From: Tamarix chinensis
Taxonomy: Eukaryota > Streptophyta > Magnoliopsida > Caryophyllales > Tamaricaceae
Direction: 5' to 3'
DNA: 64,000 bases
Assembly (NCBI GenBank): GCA_030549775.1
Contig: CM060177.1
Location: 52,451,138 to 52,515,137, forward strand
The notes under the pieces were generated by a model that saw only the letters and a list, made by a program, of their open reading frames with translations, was not told the DNA's origin and did no database searches. Of the stretch, positions 1-11,506 are shown piece by piece. A program made the position numbers and the translations under genes. Positions within the stretch are counted from its first letter, which is position 1. Each line of letters begins with the position of its first letter.

Positions 1-823
1 GCAATTTGGAAATTAACTAAATAAAGGGTTAATTTGATAATTATGATAATGAGGAAGGGTAATTTGGTAATTTGACCAACTCAAGGATAATTTATTAATT
101 ATAATAAAGGACAAAGGGCAAAGTGGTAATCTAACCAACTAAATGGAAAGTATATTAAGTGTAATAATTATTAAGGGGGATTAGTGACCTAATAAGTATG
201 AGTAATAACTTGGTATAATCGAATAAGGGGTAACTTGGTAATTTGTAATAAGGAGGGTAATATGGTAATTTATCAAGTAAGGAAGGATGGTAATATAATA
301 TAATAATAAGGGTAAGAGTAGTGTATATAATTTTATAAGTAAGGGTAAATGTGTAGTTTGTATCTAATATATCGTTGTGATTGTGGAATTCGTAATATGA
401 CTCTAATAATGTTGATTAATGAGGTAGGAGTATTTGTTGATTAGTAAGTATCACGAGAATAAATTCTAATTCGAAATTAGATGAGTTAGGATGGCCTTAA
501 TGAGTCTTCTGTGTTACCTTGGACGACCATTTGAATTAAAAATGTCTGATGATATCTGAACGAGTAAAAGTGAATAATTATCTAACTGTTGTGCTTTTGT
601 GATCACCATTAATTAAGACACTAATACTTAAAGTGAAAGACCTCGAGATCGGGAATGGTGGCTCTTTAGGGGTCGCTACCCTAAAGACGTGGTTTAGCCC
701 ACGATTATCTAGTATTTGCTGGTGTGCCTTTGGGCCCCAGCCAGGCCCTATATCTACTCTATCTAGCTCTATGGACCTAGTTAGGGGGTATGCATACTTA
801 AGGACTAGGTGTCCTTGTCGGTA

Positions 824-950
824 GGGTACTGAGTTAGCTTTTACGCACCAGTACAACTAGGGTACCCTTTGCGTCCCTGGGTTGGCAGTTGAAGGGTACT
901 GTGTAGCTTTTATGCACTAGTGTGACTAGTGTGCCTTTGTGTCCTGGGTT
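824..950. repeat. two diverged tandem copies of a ~65-bp unit inside the LTR
   Basis: The block at 824-883 starting 'gggtactgagttagctttta' recurs at 894-950 as 'gggtactgtgtagctttta', and both run to 'cctgggtt'. It is an internal LTR duplication. Confidence 0.75.
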
Positions 951-1069
951 CTTGATCTCCCTATTGAGGCAAATAAATGGAATTGTTGTGTTGAATAAAA
1001 AGGGAAAATACTAATCGTTAAAGTGAAAGATTAATGAGCCGGGACCAGTTGAATTATATGATGAGTAAC

Positions 1070-1205
1070 GATCCACCAGAAATAATAGTGGCCCAGGATG
1101 ATGTTCATGAGTACCGATCCACTAGATATAATAGTGGCCCAGGATGTTTTACCCTGGATGATATATATGTATTCCAACCCACCGGCCAGACTAGTGGGGG
1201 TCCCG
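1070..1205. repeat. three short tandem units around 'gatccacyagaaataatagtgg'-type motifs
   Basis: Units start near 1070, 1116 and 1176, each with a '(g/a)a(t/c)cca(c)' start and an 'atagtggcccaggatg'-like or 'ctagtggggg' tail. The same motif in inverted orientation forms the tandem array at 52830-53180, which supports one LTR family. Confidence 0.6.
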
Positions 1206-1964
1206 AGCTCAATAAATTTTATTTTGATGTAAATAAATTATGGAAAAATACTAATCATTGAGATGATTGATTAATGATGGACTAATGGCCTCGAGGCCCG
1301 AAAAAGTATCGATTACTCATTATAGCCTATTAATATTTGGTTGACTTGTTAAGTAAGCGAATATACGAAATTGAATGTTATGTATATGCTATTAATATCT
1401 GATTGAATTATTGGATGTGCGAATAAATGGATCCGAATATCATGTTTATACCTATGGTTATGTACGAATGTAGTAGTATTTCATGTGTTACATTGCGTGC
1501 CTATTTTTAAGTGCGTTTTTAAATGGTTACTCAGTACCATAGTACTGAAGGGTTCCCTTCGTGGGGCCCCTGCCTATTCAATGGGCAGTACCCCTTGCAG
1601 GTTGTATTCAGGTGCTATTCAAGTGGGCTCTCGAGAAAGAGCGTAAGGTACTATCCGGTAAATTATAGGGTTTTAATTTGTCTCTTTTAAATTTAATGTA
1701 TTTGTTATTTTGTAACCACCGTTGGTAGATTTTACTCTCGTAAACTATTTACTGCGCTTCTCTGATTTATACATGCTTAAGTTTCTCGTAAAATTGTATT
1801 TTACCTTTTTTAGCCTTAGCACTTGGTACTGGAACGGTAGGGGTGAACCGTTCTGGTACTAAGTGTGGTGGTAATATCCCCAAAGTTCACGATTTATTAA
1901 TTTGCTTCCGCTAATTTCCTTTTAATTAATGAAATTGTTCAGTAGTGAATTTTGGGGGTGTTAC

Positions 1965-2369
1965 AAATAATGTAAAAGTAATCCGAAAGAACAAAAATAT
2001 TCTTACTAACATAAATAGATCCTAGTTAGATGTTTTCATAACTATTCGAATGATATTCGTATGAAAAAAAAAAGATGTAAACTTGTAGGATAACATATCA
2101 ATTAGTTTAAGAAAATCAACTGGCTGGTTCATCAGAGAATAAAATTGAAAGTTCCTAAGTATAAAGATTGATCGATTAGGGAAATACATTGATTAGAGTG
2201 CCTTAAATTCAAAAAATTTATTAGAATTTTATTCCCTTTCTAAAAAAAATTATTTATATAAAATTAATATAATTTCAAACATATTTTGAAAGATTTGAGG
2301 TTGAGGTATTACACAATTGGCCAAAGTCTATTAGTAGTGAATGAACTCTAGAGGGGCCTAAATATGGAT
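1965..2369. other. AT-rich DNA without recognised gene
   Basis: Between the LTR end and the dispersed repeat I see only AT-rich sequence. No primer binding site and no coding similarity. Confidence 0.6.
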
Positions 2370-2760
2370 TTTAGGAATGGAAATGATGTATTAAAATTTT
2401 GACATAATTTATTATGGTTTGAGAATAAAATTTCTATACATCCATAACCAAAAGGATTTTCCTTTTATATTTCAAATTTCTTGTGTGTTTATCAATGATC
2501 ACTTCTCTCTTAGTTTTAGCCTACTATCTAACTAACCTTTGAGGAGATGTTTTCAAAATTTACCTAGTTATTCTCTCTATGTTGATATACATATGATTCT
2601 AGTAACCTTTCTTAGAAATGCTAGGCAACTCATAACTTTAATGTAAAATTTTTGTATAATAGTTGTGGTTGGTTATAATATATCTCACAAATTATACAAA
2701 TATGAAAATGAAATAATAATTTGTGAGTGTAATCTAACTAGAATGAATGACATATTACAA
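2370..2760. repeat. dispersed noncoding repeat, copy 1 (copy 2 at 62090-62470)
   Basis: The two stretches share order and wording at several points: 'acatccataaccaaaaggat' (here) against 'acatccactaccataagatt', then 'gatcacttctctctta' against 'gatcatttctctcttgg', then 'tagaaatgctaggcaac' against 'aggaatgctagacaac'. Here it lies directly upstream of the DUF4283 remnant, so it may be the 5' region of that element. This is an inference. Confidence 0.5.
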
Positions 2761-2959
2761 TAAAAGAGCAATTTGAAAATATCTCATTATGATATGAATA
2801 AGAAAATGGTTAGTTGAAAATTAATTGCTAGTAGAGATGGATAACACTATGGAGAGTGTAAATAAGGATTTTGTTAGCCATATTATTTCCCTAGGTATGA
2901 GTGACACTATAAAAGCCCATGCAGAGAACCATGTAGAACCCAACATAGTCTTGAACCCT

Positions 2960-3600
2960 ATGCATGCAGATAAGTGATAAGTTATGGATATACTGGAGGT
3001 TTTTTCTCTAATTGAAGGACCTTCATGGAGAGATATCTTAGCAAGGAATCGTAACCCTAATAGAGGGATCACTTTATTTATGCTAACTATACCATTGATA
3101 AGAGATTGGTTGCCATGAAATTGGACAAAGTTGATATCAAAACCAAGACTGATATATGGAAAATTGCCTTAGTTAGGTATGTCTCTAGAGACTCACTAAC
3201 TTATAGTTAAATATGTGGCTATATTTGTGCCCATCAGAAGGAGATTGATCTACCACAACTCATGTTGCATACATCTAGTTATTTTTTTATTCATATTTAG
3301 AATTATAGAAAATGCTAATATAATATTGGGAAAGTATTGTAGTTATTATAATATGCCCCTCATACTGAAATCTAGGCACATAAGGATGAGGATTGATAAG
3401 AATGAGATGCAGGTGGTTCCACTTTGGATTAAATATCCCAATTTGATACTTGAATAATAGGATAATAACACCTTAGGCCATATTGCAAGAGTTTTTGGGA
3501 AGCCTTTATGTATGGGTTCCCTCATTGTGACTAAGGAAATTATTTGCTTCCTTAGTGTTCTTGTTGAGGTGGATGGGAAAAACTATCTAATAAGTGCATA
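2960..3600 (+). pseudogene. DUF4283-like (gag/LINE ORF1-like) remnant
   Basis: With several frameshifts and stops, the + strand reads as the DUF4283 domain found in plant LINE-associated and zinc-knuckle proteins. Visible pieces are 'WKIALVRYVSRDS' near 3158-3200, 'MLHTSSYFF' near 3268-3290 followed by an 'NY.KC'-like segment, then 'VVPLWIKYPNL' near 3415-3450, and 'IARVFGKPL' plus 'VLVEVDG' near 3485-3575. The typical family order is 'LVGYV... H.SGYFIF.F... VP.W.K.P.LP... I...GKPL... ARV.VE.D'. No endonuclease or RT follows; the element is truncated before 3985. It is not functional: at least three frame changes and several stops. The family call is recognition by eye. Confidence 0.6.
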
Positions 3601-3984
3601 CTTTATAGAATTAATTGGTGTATTTTGACCTATCTTTTGCTATTTTTTATGAAAATTTCACCCTTTTCCTTTATTTTTCTCTATTATCCTATTTTTAAAA
3701 GAAACTATACAATCAAGATAATTTTGTTTGATAATTAATGACAAAAAGCATAATATGAAAGGGAAGCTTGTAGTCATGGAAATTTAGATACACCAGTATG
3801 CAAAAACCTAAAAGAAATGTTGATGTGGAAGATTATCCCTAAATCTTCTACAACATTTCAGGACCTTTATAAAGGATTATAAAAATACAAAATAGAAACC
3901 AAACCCTCAACTTCAAGTATTAGACTTCAGTTGTTTTTGAATGTTGATAGAACTTGAGTAGATATAATCCAAAATATAACTTTT
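3601..3984. other. AT-rich DNA without recognised gene
   Basis: No coding similarity seen. A TATAAAGG at about 3869 is isolated and I do not assign it. Confidence 0.5.
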
Positions 3985-5727
3985 CTAATGAGAACCTTCT
4001 ATTTCTTAATAAAAAATGCAATAGCTCATTTCACCTGTGAGAGTACACCTCCTATCCCTACCCTAATTACATCAAAAGTAACCTCAAATAATTTCTCAAA
4101 GTCGGGTAAAGCTAGTATTAGTGCATTGCATATCTTATTCTTCAAATTTTGGAAAGCCTTAGTTGTATCCTTGCTCTAAAGAAGCTCACATTTTTTCATG
4201 AGTTGAGTTATTGATGCAGCAACAATAGAAAAATCCTTAATGAATCTCCTAGAGAAACTTGCCAAACCATGAAAACTCTTTACTTTTTAAATATCCTTAG
4301 GTATACTTAATAGCCTCAATTTTAATGGGATCAACTTTAATAACTTTGCTACTAATTATATTCCCAAGGAAAGGTATACTTGAAAGTATAAAGTCATACT
4401 TTTCCATTTTTCCATGTAGTTTGGTCTCCCTTAGTTTATCAAATAATTTCCTAAGATGAATTAGATGGTCATGTTTGGTTCGACTGTACACGAATATATC
4501 ATCTGAGTACACTACAATGAAACCTCCAAGAAAAGGTATAAGTGCTTCATTCATTAGTCTCTTGAATGAGCTTAATGCATTACATAAGCCAAAAGGCATC
4601 ACCAACAACTTATAAAGACCATGCTTAGTCTTCCACTCATACCCTTCTATAATACTCAGCTGATGATATCCACTTCTTAGATCAATCTTAAAGAATACCC
4701 ATACCCCACATAACTCATCCAGTATATCATTTTACCTTGGCATCAAAAATCGATATTTAATAGTGATCTTTTTAACAACTCTTGAGTCAATGCATATGCC
4801 CCATGGACTATCCCTTTTAGGGACTAATAATGTAGGCACACAACATGAATTCATTCTTTCCCTCACATAGCCTTTCCTTACAAAATCTTGGATTTATTTT
4901 TCGAACTCCTTAGCCTCCTCTAGATTACATATATATCCTAGCCTTTTAGGTAAGGACACACTAGGAAGTAACTTTAGCATGTTGTATCCCTCTCTTATGT
5001 GATAATCTAGGTGGTAATTTATTTTGAAAAACATTGTGATACTCTTCAAAGAGTTTATCTAATTGAGGATTGTCATTATTTCTCTACCCTATTAGGGATT
5101 CTTTCATGACTACAACATAATAAATCCCTTCTTCTTGAATACACTTGATCATATCCTTTTCATATAAGAACAAAATCTTGTTATTCTCGACTATGCTCTC
5201 CTTATCATTCTTAGAAGGCTTAACTTTATGCTTCTTTTTATCCTTATCAACTAGATACTCATTAGTAATACAATTATGAATAGAATTTCTATCATACTGC
5301 CATGGTCTACCTAATAATATTCTATAGGCATCCATGGGTAAAACATCACGTAGCACCTCATTATGGTAGTTGCTAATTTTTAATGATTTTAGGGTTTGTT
5401 TTATTACCTCTACTCCCTTGTCTTTATTCAACCATTGAAGAAAATAGGGTTTGGAATGTGGTTTAGTTTTCAAATGCAAATCCTTAACCATCTTTTCATT
5501 GGCTACATTTGTACAAGAGCCACTATCAATGTTAACATGACAAACTATAACTTATACTCTCCCTTTTATTTTAAATATAATCTCCCTCTGAGTGGGTTAC
5601 TCAGTAGCTTGTACTTGAAGTGCACTCTATAAGACATAATAAGCACTTTCTTCTTCCTTACTCACTATAAGCTTCCTCAAAAAGCTCAATTTCAAAAAAA
5701 TTTCTCGCATATGTCCATGGCTTTAAT
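3985..5727 (-). pseudogene. CRM-like Ty3/gypsy protease-RT-RNase H fragment
   Basis: On the - strand, from high to low coordinate: the end of a gag zinc knuckle ('HGHMRE', about 5708-5722), a protease with 'NIDSGSC' near 5510-5530, the linker 'LLGRPWQYDR' near 5290-5320, RT with 'LVMPFGLCNA' near 4570-4605 and catalytic 'VVYSDD' near 4500-4520, and the start of RNase H ('LALPDFEKLFEV', 'GIGGVLSQ') near 4025-4115. The sequence stops in RNase H; integrase and both LTRs are missing. Frameshifts and stops separate the blocks, for example TAG in the RNase H. The RT catalytic aspartates remain. It is a close relative of the elements at 6776-14554 and 29525-36195. The gag side is cut exactly where a CACTA-type terminus begins at 5728. 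Confidence 0.85.
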
Positions 5728-6775
5728 CACTACAAAATAATTCACTTATACCAAAAGGGCATTATCTATTGGCAAAAGTTTTACCAACATAATTTTTTCT
5801 ATGACAAAACTATGGGTGAAAACTCCATGCTTAAAAGTTTTACCCACAGATATGTATGATCTGCTAGGAATAATTGATAATTCCCACATATATTTAACTA
5901 TTGGTAAAACTTATACTCATAATTATATTTGTAAGTAAAAATATTAACCACAAAACGATATCTGTGACTAAAAGTATTGTCCACAAAATGATATATATGG
6001 CTAAAACTATTAACCATAAAATGATATCTGTGACTAAGTGTACTATCCACAAAATCATATATGTTACTAAAACTATTAACCAACAAATATATATATTTTT
6101 GTTTATACATATATATATATATAATGTATTAGTAAAACTATAAGGATGTCCATAATACCTATTATTGTAATATTTACCTATAATAACAACTTATCCTTAT
6201 ATACAATTAAGTACACTGTACATAGTCATTAACTTTTAGTTTATTTGTCAAAGTAATAATATAGTCTTGTAGATACAATACTATAAATACAACTTGCAAC
6301 ATATGCTGACATACAAGACATCTTCATTAACACATCAAACACTATCCCCTTCATTCTCATCCTATTCTCATCCTAATTTGATTAATATAAATTCATACCT
6401 AAAAGTTAAATAAAGTTAGTTTTAAAATTTTCTCAAAAATAATAACAGTCTTTAATTAAGAGGGAGAGCAAGTGCTAACAAAATTAAGTATTTATAAGAA
6501 AACTTAAAGTGGCTCTCTAATTTGTATTATTTTAGGGAAACATTCTCAATAGTTTTCGAACTTCATTTTAAAATGTAAAATAGAAAGGAAAAATAAACAT
6601 TAAATGGAGTTTGAGTTTCTATTTACATGTAATAATGTAGGAGCCCATGTAGCTTGGAACCTCGATTAGGTAATTAGAGTTCACATGGGTTGCATATTTC
6701 AATCTTCAACTAATTTCAATGTTTACAAATTATACTCTTGGAAACATAAATTAGAAGTTTGAAACCCTCATATTT
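5728..6775. mobile_element. candidate CACTA-type DNA transposon end and flanking AT-rich DNA
   Basis: CACTACAAAATAA at 5728 abuts the truncated gag zinc knuckle, as an insertion end would. It is followed by repeated motifs such as 'aaaagttttaccca' and a ~33-bp subterminal array (5930-6085), as known for CACTA elements. The right end (TAGTG) and a 3-bp target duplication were not found, so the true extent is unknown; 6128-6775 shows no gene. A second end starting CACTACAAAA occurs at 28860. Confidence 0.4.
5930..6085. repeat. ~33-bp tandem array (subterminal repeat)
   Basis: Units such as 'actaaaactattaaccata' plus 'aaatgatatctgtg' repeat about five times with a 33-bp step, alternating in sequence so that the best period is about 66 bp. 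The array causes overlapping spurious ORFs on both strands. Confidence 0.8.
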
Positions 6776-7610
6776 TGATGTGAATCAAAGTGGAGGGAAG
6801 TGTTGGTTTGATCATTCCATGATTTATGAATCCATCCAGTTGAAACTTGAAGAGGAAAACAAGTTTTGATGCAGGTTATACTCAAACAGAAGTTGTAGTT
6901 TGTCACCAATTGCTTTGAATGATACCAATCATTCAAGGGCTCGAAGGAGGAAGGATAATCCCTATGTTTTTCCTTGATCAAATGAGTCTTGGAAGGGAGA
7001 ATACACGCAGCCAAGCTAGATAGATTCTAAGCTCAAATAAATTCTATTATGTCTTCATTATGCTTGACGTGTACAAGTAGATATATATATATATAGGAAA
7101 GGGAGGCTCGAATACATGCCTAAAACAGCCGAGTTCCCCCTTAATTCAAGCCCATTTAATCACTTGAATTAAGCCCATATAACATCTAAGCTTAATCATA
7201 ATATCATCATCTAAATGATACTAATGACGAACATTACAAAGACATACCATCAACTATGACACATACTTGAAATTACATCAAACCCTAAATTACATAAAAT
7301 ACACTTAGGGTTTACAACAAGTTAATATAACTAATGATAATCATCACCATATCTTCTTGTTGTAAATTATCATCCCATGTATGCTATAGTCTTGCATGCT
7401 TTGAATACTTGTACACTTTAAGGTGTGTTAGCATCTTCTCCTTACAAATATGTAGCATACCTGCAATAATATCTTGAATTATGTTCAATACCAAGCATAG
7501 ACATATTATCAAGAACATTGAATATGATTGAGTCCAATATTAAGAAAGCTAATTCTTCCTTACCTTGAGAATCAATAGGAATATGAGAATCATTAGATGC
7601 TCCTGCATCA
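6776..7610 (-). repeat. 3' LTR of the 6.8-14.6 kb element
   Basis: In sense (-) it starts TGATGCAGGAGC at 7610 and ends CATCA at 6776. It aligns along its length with 13722-14554. The pol reading frame enters it for about 55 codons, from 7610 to the stop at 7442. Confidence 0.93.
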
Positions 7611-9357
7611 TTCTCCCCAAATTGAGAAGAATTTGCCCTCAAATTTTCATTAGTATAATAAGTAGACAAATCACCAACATTAAAAGTTCTTGAAATTCCA
7701 CCATAGTGGTCTGGAAGTTCAAGTTCATAAGCATTATCCCTGAACATTCTTAGTATTTTAAATGGTCCATCAGCTCTTGGCATTAGTTTATTTTTACAAA
7801 AATTAGGGAAACTTTCTTTACGCAAATGTAACCAAACTAAGACACCAGGAGAAAACACATCAGGGTTTCTATGTTTATTTGCTTGAGCTTTATACTTGGC
7901 ATTAACTTTTTCAATGTTTTATTTGTATTTTTTCATGAAGCTGTTAAAAATATTTTACTCTATCTTTGGCTTCATAATTTTTTAATTCACCATTTTTCAA
8001 AGGAATCATATTAATATCCATGTGTGGATTCACTCCATACACTACCTCAAACAGACTAGTTTGAGTAGTCCTAGATAGACTGCGATTATAAGCAAACTCT
8101 GCATGATCTAGGTTAACGTCCCAATCTTTAGTAATTTTATTAACTAAACCTCTTAATAATGTACCAAGAGTTCTATTAGTTACCTCAGTTTACCCGTCGG
8201 TTTGTGGATGATGTGAAGTGCTAAATAACAATTTAGTACCAAGCATATGCCATAAAGTTTTCCAAAAATAACTCATAAACTTGACATCCTGATATGAAAC
8301 TATGCTTTTAGGCACACGTTGAAGTTTAACAGCCTCTCTAAAATACAAGTCAGCAACATGCGTTGCATCATTAGTTTTATTACGTGGAATAAAATGAGCC
8401 ATTTTAGAAAATCTATCTACCACTACAAGAATAGAATCTCTACCACGTTGCGTTCTTGGTAACCCTAGGATAAAGTCCATACTAACTCCTTTCCATGGTT
8501 TATCAAGAACGGGTAAAGGTTTGTATAAGCCTTTATGAAAGTAAATTTTACATTTTTGACATGTAGAACATCTACTTATCATGGCTTGTACATTTTTAAC
8601 CATTCATGGCCAATAGAAATTTTCTTGCAATAACTCCATAGTCTTATGTATACCAAAATGTCCCGCAATGCTACCTCCATGTACTTTTTTAATTAGCAAG
8701 TCTCGAATACTAGATATAGGAATAAAAAATTTATTTAGTCCAAAAAAAATCCATCTTGTATGACATAATTTCCATGGCATCCAATTTCTTTACATGCATT
8801 AAATATGTCATTAAAGTCTTCATCTTTAGGATATAAGTCTTTTAACATTTAAAAAACTAAGACTTTTGCATCCATCATAACAAGTAATGAAGATCTATGA
8901 GAAAGATCATCGGCGAATACATTTTCTTTTCCATCTAAATGTTTGACAGAGAGCACAAAGGATTGTAATAAACTTACCCACTTTGCATGTCTCGGATTAA
9001 CTTTCTTTTAACTATGTAAGTATTTTAAACTTTCATGATCCAAATGTAATACAAAGGGTTTTGGTCTCAGATAATGACTCCATGTCTCTAAAATCCATAT
9101 GATGGCAAAGAATTACTTATCATAGGTTGAATAGTTAAGTTTAGCTCCATTCAACTTTTCAGAGAAAATGCTATATGTTTCTTTTCATGGGAAAGTACTC
9201 CTCCTATTCCAACTCCACTAGCAACACACGTTACTTCAAAAAGAAGATTAAAGTTGGGTAAGGAAGACAGGGGCATTACAAAGTTTATTTTTGAGGATCA
9301 AAGGCTTGAGTAGCTTCTTGTCCCCAATAAAATTTACCCTTTTTCATGATTTGAGTA
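7442..9357 (-). pseudogene. pol: RNase H, integrase and C-terminal tail
   Basis: Continues pol beyond the nested solo LTR. RNase H is decayed (9350-8880) with traces such as 'HAKWVSLLQSF' and 'VFADDLSHRSS'. Integrase follows: the Zn-binding 'CSTCQKCK' near 8545-8570, the core '[13 protein letters not shown]' near 8455-8490, '[14 protein letters not shown]', and 'HHPQTDG' just before a TAA at 8190, where relatives have a Gln codon. The second catalytic Asp is lost: relatives read SDRDVKF, here 'SYQDVKF'. After further breaks the open stretch at 7858-7442 carries the C-terminal 'DGPFKILRMFRDNAYELELP' block and 'TFNVGDLSTYY', then crosses the LTR boundary at 7610 and stops at 7442. No chromodomain is seen. 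Confidence 0.88.
7611..7620 (-). other. polypurine tract
   Basis: Sense TTGGGGAGAA directly precedes the 3' LTR start TGATGC. This is the standard plus-strand priming site, and it lies inside the pol frame. Confidence 0.8.
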
Positions 9358-9362
9358 ATAGG

Positions 9363-10233
9363 TGATGTTTTTTTATCAAAGTGGCTGGAAGGTTGGATCA
9401 AATATTGATGGTAGAAAATGTCACCCACAAAATGATGCAAAAGAAAAAAGGATTAAGAAGGATTATAGGTGAAGAAATCAAGTAACAAAGGTAATGGTTC
9501 TCGGTAGATTTGAACAAGCTTCAAATGTGTCGAGTTTGAGTGTTGATGGAGGAAGGCAATGTCCCAAACTTTCCTTGGTCAATGTCGAACCAAATGAGAG
9601 AGATAGACTTCAGCTAGCTATGCTCAAATTTTGATCAAAATTCTTATTCATTATTCAATCAATTCTCTATGCAAATCATGCATACAAGGTATATATAGGA
9701 GAGGAAGTAGTCAGTGGTATCATGCTAAAACCAACCGATTCTTTCCCTTAATCCAAGACCACTCAACATGGTTCAATTAAGCCCATACAACACTTAATCC
9801 AAAGCATAATATCATTAGTTAAATGATACTAAAGATTAATATTGCAAAGTTATGCAATTAACTAAGATACATACATGAAATTATATCAAACCCTAACTTA
9901 CATAAAATACACTTAGGGTTAGGGTTTACAACAAGTTAATTCAACTAATGAATATCATCACTCTATCTTCTTGTTGTCAAGTATCATCCCATGTATGTCA
10001 TAGTCTTGCATGCTTTGAATACTTGTACACATTAAAGTGTATTAACATCTTCTTCTCACAAATATGTGGCATACATACAAGAACAACTTTAATGTTTCTC
10101 AATATCAAGCATATAAGAATTATCAAGAATATTTAACATGATAGGCTCCAACATTAAGAAAGATAAATCTTCCTTACCTTGAGGATTAATATGAAAATGA
10201 CAATCATTAGGTTCATTAGATGCTCCTGCATCA
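9363..10233 (-). mobile_element. nested solo LTR of a related subfamily
   Basis: 871 bp bounded by TGATGTTT (9363) and TGCATCA (10233), flanked by a perfect target duplication atagg at 9358-9362 and 10234-10238. In sense it starts TGATGCAGGAGC like the host LTRs; the half at 9720-10233 is clearly homologous to them while the 9420-9700 half is diverged. No PBS or PPT adjoins it. It interrupts pol between the RT end ('FIKDFSTIATPI') and RNase H ('TQIMKKGKFYWG'), and the coding phase is consistent across the duplication. It is therefore younger than its host and formed by LTR-LTR recombination. Confidence 0.92.
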
Positions 10234-10238
10234 ATAGG

Positions 10239-11506
10239 TGTAGCTATAGTAGAAAAATCCTTAATGAATCTTCTATAGAAACTAGCTAATCAATGAAAAA
10301 TTCTCACATCATGAATATTTTTAGGGATAGGCCATTCTTTGATAGCTTTAATCTTATTAGGATATACTTTAATACCCTCTCCAGTAATAATATATCCTAG
10401 GAAAACTACACTTAGAAGCATAAAATCACATTTCTCAATTTTTCCATATAGTTTAGCTTTCCTTAGCTTATCAAACAATTTCCTTAAATGCACTAGGTGA
10501 TCATAACCATTTTTGCTATACAAAAGAATATCATCCAAATATACAACAATGAAATCACTAAGGAAAGGTCAGAAAAATTCATTCATAAGACTCATAAATG
10601 AACTAAGCGCATTACATAACCCAAAAGGCATAACCATCCACTCGTAGAGACCATATTAAGTTTTAAAAGTAGTTTTCCATTTGTCTCCATCTCTAATCCT
10701 TAATTGATGATATCCACTTCTCAAATCAGTTTTAGAAAATACTTATGCACCACAAAGTTCATCAAGCATATCATCTAACCTATGCATAAGAAAATGATAT
10801 TTGATATTAATGTTATTCACTACCCTAGAATCTCTACACATACGCCAAGTACCATCTTTTTTAGGCACTAGTAAAGCAGGAACACTACAAGGACTCATAC
10901 TTTCTCTCACAAATCCTTTATCTATAAGCTCTTGGATTTGCTTTTGTAATTCCTTAGCTTCCTCTAGATTACATCTATAAGTTGGTTTATTTGGAATAGG
11001 CATACTAGGAACAAGATCAATGGCATGTTCTATACCTCTTTTAGGTGGTAATCTAGGAGGTAAATCATTAGGAAACACATCATTATATTTTTCAAGCAAC
11101 TTAACTAGATTAGGATTTTCAATTTGTTGCTTCTCAAGGTTATAATCTTTAGAAACTAAAGCATAACAAATTCATTCTTCTTCCATTCATTTTTCCATAG
11201 CCTTTTCATGTAAAAATAATCTTTTTTTGTCATCACTTAAAGGCATATGATCACACAAAGAAGGTGTCAATCTATAAAATTGCTTTTCTTTTTTTCCCCA
11301 CATATTCATTAGTTACCCCATCATGAGTTTTTTTTCTATCATATTGACATGGTCTTCCTAAAAGTAATCCACAATCATCCATAGGCAAAACATCACATAG
11401 AAATTCATCATGATAGTCTCTAATGGAAAATGTGATTAAAGTTCTTTTGTTTACTTTAGCTTCTTTATCTTTATTTATCCATTATAAAGAATAGGGTTTA
11501 GGATGA
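10239..11506 (-). pseudogene. pol: protease end and reverse transcriptase
   Basis: Reads 'LLLGRPCQYDR' near 11330-11365, the RT entry 'KRGIEHAIDLVP' near 11010-11045, 'VRESMSPCSVPALLVPKKDG' near 10855-10915, 'MVMPFGLCNA' near 10610-10640, and the catalytic 'VVYLDDILLYSK' near 10510-10545, so both aspartates remain. The block ends at the nested solo LTR. In-frame stops occur near 10741 ('CGA*VFSKTDL'), near 10652, and in the 11150-11200 linker. Frame is otherwise continuous over 11099-10290, well preserved compared with integrase. Confidence 0.9.

Larger units (their letters stand above)
1..1964 (+). mobile_element. 3' part of a long LTR (Tekay/Del-like Ty3/gypsy), truncated by window edge
   Basis: The right edge is the LTR terminus GGGGGTGTTACA at 1953-1964. 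The 170 bases before it match, in inverted orientation, the start of the solo LTR at 52185; for example both carry the block running from 'tagccttagcacttggta' into 'ggtactaagtgtgg'. The segment at 605-690 also aligns with 20425-20510 in the third LTR of this family ('actaatacttaaagtgaaag'). No primer binding site follows 1964, so this is probably a solo LTR or a 3' LTR. Sense is +, because the related LTR at 52185-57098 has its TATA box on the strand that ends in GTGTTACA. The 5' end lies outside the window. Assignment to the Tekay/Del clade rests on LTR length and termini only. Confidence 0.75.

Noticed and set aside
2821..3072. 83-codon frame on the - strand
   Set aside because: It is antisense to the DUF4283-like remnant.
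5898..6143. Repetitive proteins on both strands
   Set aside because: They are translations of the 33-bp tandem array.
9911..9930. Telomere-like 'tagggttagggttt'
   Set aside because: Only two units inside an LTR; other LTR copies have a single unit.
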